NCBI GenBank assembly: GCA_038251315.1
Contig: JBBSBK010000125.1
Coordinates: forward strand, 1 to 7,919
Reading direction: 5' to 3'
From: JBBKXP01 sp038251315
Lineage (GTDB): Bacteria > Pseudomonadota > Alphaproteobacteria > Rhodobacterales > Rhodobacteraceae
Length of the DNA stretch: 7,919 nucleotides
Shown here in pieces: positions 5,515 through 7,919 of this stretch. The first letter of the stretch is position 1. Each line of letters begins with the position of its first letter. The notes below the pieces were generated by a model. It saw nothing but the letters and a program-made list of their open reading frames with translations. It did not search any database and had not been told where the DNA came from. A program made the translations under genes and the position numbers.

Positions 5515-7919
5515 ATGACACTTGAGATTATTCGCATGCAGAGGCTCGCCGCATTCAACTCCGGACAATCGCGGGGCCCTTCCGGGCTGGCAAGTGTCGA
5601 AGTCGCGTATTATTCGACAGAACGACTGACCGAATGTGGGCGGCAGCTTGCTGCGCTGGCAGGCGGTTCCCTGCCGCGCGCCGGACATAAAATTTTCAGT
5701 CGACAACTGGAACGCAACCGGCAGCTTGTCTCGGACGTCTATCGCACAAGCCTTGCCGCGAATGCCGCAGGCGACCTCATCCCACCCGCCGCTGAATGGC
5801 TTCTCGACAACTTTCTCCTGATCGCAGAAAGTATCGCGCAGGTCCGCCGCGACCTGCCCGCCCGTTTCTACAATCAACTTCCCGTCGTGGACTCGGATGG
5901 AACGACATCGCCCCGTGTCATGCAAATCGCATTGCAATGCGGGAAGCATTCGCTGTTCGACGTATCCCGGCAGCGTTTGAGCGCAATCGTCGACGGACAT
6001 CAGGAAACGACGCCGCTGACGATCGGTGAAATCTGGGCAACCCCGGCGATGTTGCGGTTCGTCCTGATCGACGAGCTTGCCCGTATCGCCGAAGAGATCG
6101 AACGGTCGCGGCGGATGCGCCATGAGGCCAATTCGCTTGCGGATCGCTTGGACCGGACGGATACGACCGCAAGCGGACCAATCCTAGCTTCGGCATACGG
6201 CATGCATTTGGGCGAAGATGCCTTCGCCGGCCAACTCCTGTATCGCCTCAATGGCGGCGGTCGCCGGACGCTCGACACAATCAACTGGCTGGAACGGCAA
6301 CTCGAAGAGCGCGACAGCGACGCCGAAGAGGTGCTGATCGCCGAACAGAACCGGCAAACTGCGGCCAATGTGCAGATCGGCAACGTGATCCGCAGTCTTC
6401 GCACGATCGACAATATCGACTGGGGAAAATGGCTCGTATCGATTGGCGTCGTGGATGCGCGGCTGCGGGAACGGTCCGATTTCGCAACGCTCGATTCCGG
6501 ATCGCAAAGTCAGTATCGTCGCGCGGTGGAAGATCTGTCGCGCTGGTCGGGGCGCGACGAACCCGATGTCGCGACGGCGGCGCTGGACCTCGTCGATGCC
6601 GCGCGGGACGATACCGCAATCCGCGACGTCGGCTCCTATTTTGTCGGGCCAGACCGGCCAACGTTGGAGCGGACGCTGTCTGCGCGGGTGCCACTTGGGG
6701 TGCGGCTCTCGCGACGCATCGGGTCGCTGGGCTGGCTGGCGATCGCAGGCCCGATTTGCCTGATCACTCTGGCCATGGTCGCCGCATCGTATAGTGCGCT
6801 CGAACGCGGTCCCTCCAGCGTTGCCGCCGCCGTCTGCCTGACGCTGCTGGCGTTGCTTCCCGCCAGCGAGGCGGCGACCGGGCTGTTCAACACACTCGTG
6901 ACCATGTTCACCGCACCCACTCGGTTCGTCGGCTACGAATACGACGACGGGATACCCGAAGCCGCGCGGACGATGGTGGTCGTGCCCTGCCTGATCGAAT
7001 CGCGCGACACCATCGACGATCTCGTCCGCGCACTTGAGGTCCACTATCTCTCGAATCCCCGGGGTGCAGTGACTTTCGCTCTGCTCAGCGATTGGCCGGA
7101 CAGTCTACGCGAGCGCGACGACGGGGACGAAGCCCTTCTCGCTCATGCCCGGCAGGAGATCGCCGACCTTTCACGCCGCTACGCCTATGACGGGCGGACG
7201 CGGTTTTTTGTTCTGCATCGGTCGCGACTTTTCAATCCCGGAGAAGGCGTCTGGATGGGATGGGAACGCAAGCGCGGCAAACTGATGGAACTGGATGCCC
7301 TGCTGCGCGGAGATACCGACACCACCTTTCTGCCCACCGACACGCCTTTGCCCGAAGGCGTGAAATACATCATGACGCTCGACGCCGACACCCGGATCAC
7401 GCGGGACGCCGTGACCCGGCTTGTGGGCAAGATGGAGCATCCGCTGAACCGGCCGCAGATCGACGCCGCCACTGGCGCGGTGCAGCACGGCTATGGTGTG
7501 ATGCAACCGCGGGTCACGCCTTCGCTGACCACGGGCAAGGAGGCGTCGATCTTTCAGCGGGTATTCTCGATGAATCGCGGGTTCGATCCATACGCATTCA
7601 CCGTCTCGGACGTGTATCAGGACATCGCGGGCGAGGGATCGTTCACCGGCAAGGGCCTCTATCACGTCGATACCTTCCGGGAGATGCTGGAGGAGCGGAT
7701 CGGCGAAAACACGGTTCTCAGCCACGACCTGCTCGAAGGTGGGCTTGTCCGCTGCGCCCTCGTCACCGATGTGGAACTGGTCGAGGACTTTCCGATCCGC
7801 TATGAGGCCGAAGTGGCGCGGCAGCACCGTTGGGCGCGGGGCGACTGGCAGCTTTTGCCGTTCCTTTTCGGCCACCCGCTGCCGGTGTCAGCTTTGCAAC
7901 GCTGGAAGATGCTCGACAA
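5515..7919 (+). CDS. ndvB: Cyclic beta-1,2-glucan synthase, N-terminal part (3' end missing)
   Basis: An open frame of at least 801 residues running off the window; full-length NdvB/Cgs proteins are about 2,800 residues. These inner-membrane enzymes use UDP-glucose to initiate, elongate and cyclise periplasmic beta-1,2-glucans. The N-terminal domain has the family signature PPAAEWLLDNF (90-100), then DLPARFYNQLP and PLTIGEIWA (167-175). Two membrane segments lie near 403-428 and 435-460. The GT84 domain begins near 486 (TMVVVPCLIES) and carries LDADT with the DxD aspartates Asp623 and Asp625, FTGKGLYHVDTF (710-721), SHDLLEG with Asp738, and RQHRW (769-773), the (Q/R)xxRW motif of processive glycosyltransferases, followed by ARGDWQ. 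All catalytic motifs of this domain are intact. The later membrane segments and the C-terminal GH94 phosphorylase-like domain, which controls chain length, would lie beyond the window. ATG 5515 is the first in-frame ATG after the TAG at 5416; ATG 5536 is possible. Neither has a good ribosome-binding site. Confidence 0.93.
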   Translation, partial: MTLEIIRMQRLAAFNSGQSRGPSGLASVEVAYYSTERLTECGRQLAALAGGSLPRAGHKIFSRQLERNRQLVSDVYRTSLAANAAGDLIPPAAEWLLDNFLLIAESIAQVRRDLPARFYNQLPVVDSDGTTSPRVMQIALQCGKHSLFDVSRQRLSAIVDGHQETTPLTIGEIWATPAMLRFVLIDELARIAEEIERSRRMRHEANSLADRLDRTDTTASGPILASAYGMHLGEDAFAGQLLYRLNGGGRRTLDTINWLERQLEERDSDAEEVLIAEQNRQTAANVQIGNVIRSLRTIDNIDWGKWLVSIGVVDARLRERSDFATLDSGSQSQYRRAVEDLSRWSGRDEPDVATAALDLVDAARDDTAIRDVGSYFVGPDRPTLERTLSARVPLGVRLSRRIGSLGWLAIAGPICLITLAMVAASYSALERGPSSVAAAVCLTLLALLPASEAATGLFNTLVTMFTAPTRFVGYEYDDGIPEAARTMVVVPCLIESRDTIDDLVRALEVHYLSNPRGAVTFALLSDWPDSLRERDDGDEALLAHARQEIADLSRRYAYDGRTRFFVLHRSRLFNPGEGVWMGWERKRGKLMELDALLRGDTDTTFLPTDTPLPEGVKYIMTLDADTRITRDAVTRLVGKMEHPLNRPQIDAATGAVQHGYGVMQPRVTPSLTTGKEASIFQRVFSMNRGFDPYAFTVSDVYQDIAGEGSFTGKGLYHVDTFREMLEERIGENTVLSHDLLEGGLVRCALVTDVELVEDFPIRYEAEVARQHRWARGDWQLLPFLFGHPLPVSALQRWKMLD

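Noticed and set aside
5431..6123. 230-residue open frame on the minus strand
   Set aside because: It lies antisense to the conserved N-terminal domain of the glucan synthase, whose plus-strand translation carries clear family motifs. The minus-strand product resembles nothing and is a by-product of GC-rich codon use.

Overview
The window is a GC-rich piece of chromosome carrying six protein genes, all on the plus strand. Strong third-position G/C, mostly ATG starts and a cyclic beta-1,2-glucan synthase gene suggest an alphaproteobacterium, most likely Rhodobacteraceae or a relative. That placement is an inference from gene content and codon use; no rRNA or other marker gene is present.

Layout. 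(1) 1-471 is the 3' part of a gene for a small acidic, mostly helical protein. It is followed after 23 bp by (2) 495-1307, a multi-pass membrane protein built of four DUF347 repeats (COG4705 type); the two look like one operon of unknown function. (3) After about 390 bp without a convincing gene, 1702-2535 encodes a phytanoyl-CoA dioxygenase (PhyH) family Fe(II)/2-oxoglutarate oxygenase with an intact metal-binding triad. (4) 2749-3591 encodes an EamA/DMT-type transporter. (5) After another ~390 bp gap holding a perfect 8-bp dyad, 3979-5025 encodes a membrane fatty acid desaturase with all three histidine boxes. (6) After a ~490 bp gap, 5515 to the window end encodes the N-terminal ~800 residues of an NdvB/Cgs-type cyclic beta-1,2-glucan synthase, covering the N-terminal domain, two membrane segments and most of the GT84 glycosyltransferase domain.

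How the genes relate. Apart from the first pair, the genes are separated by 200-490 bp and probably have their own promoters, so this is a row of single transcription units rather than one pathway. A loose theme is the cell envelope: desaturase (membrane lipid fluidity), glucan synthase (periplasmic glucan, osmoadaptation) and two membrane proteins. I found no CRISPR array, tRNA, rRNA, intact insertion sequence, phage gene or recognisable defence system. The less ordinary items are the uncharacterised DUF347 pair, the hairpin overlapping a possible promoter before the dioxygenase, the dyad before the desaturase, and the gene-free stretch before the glucan synthase.
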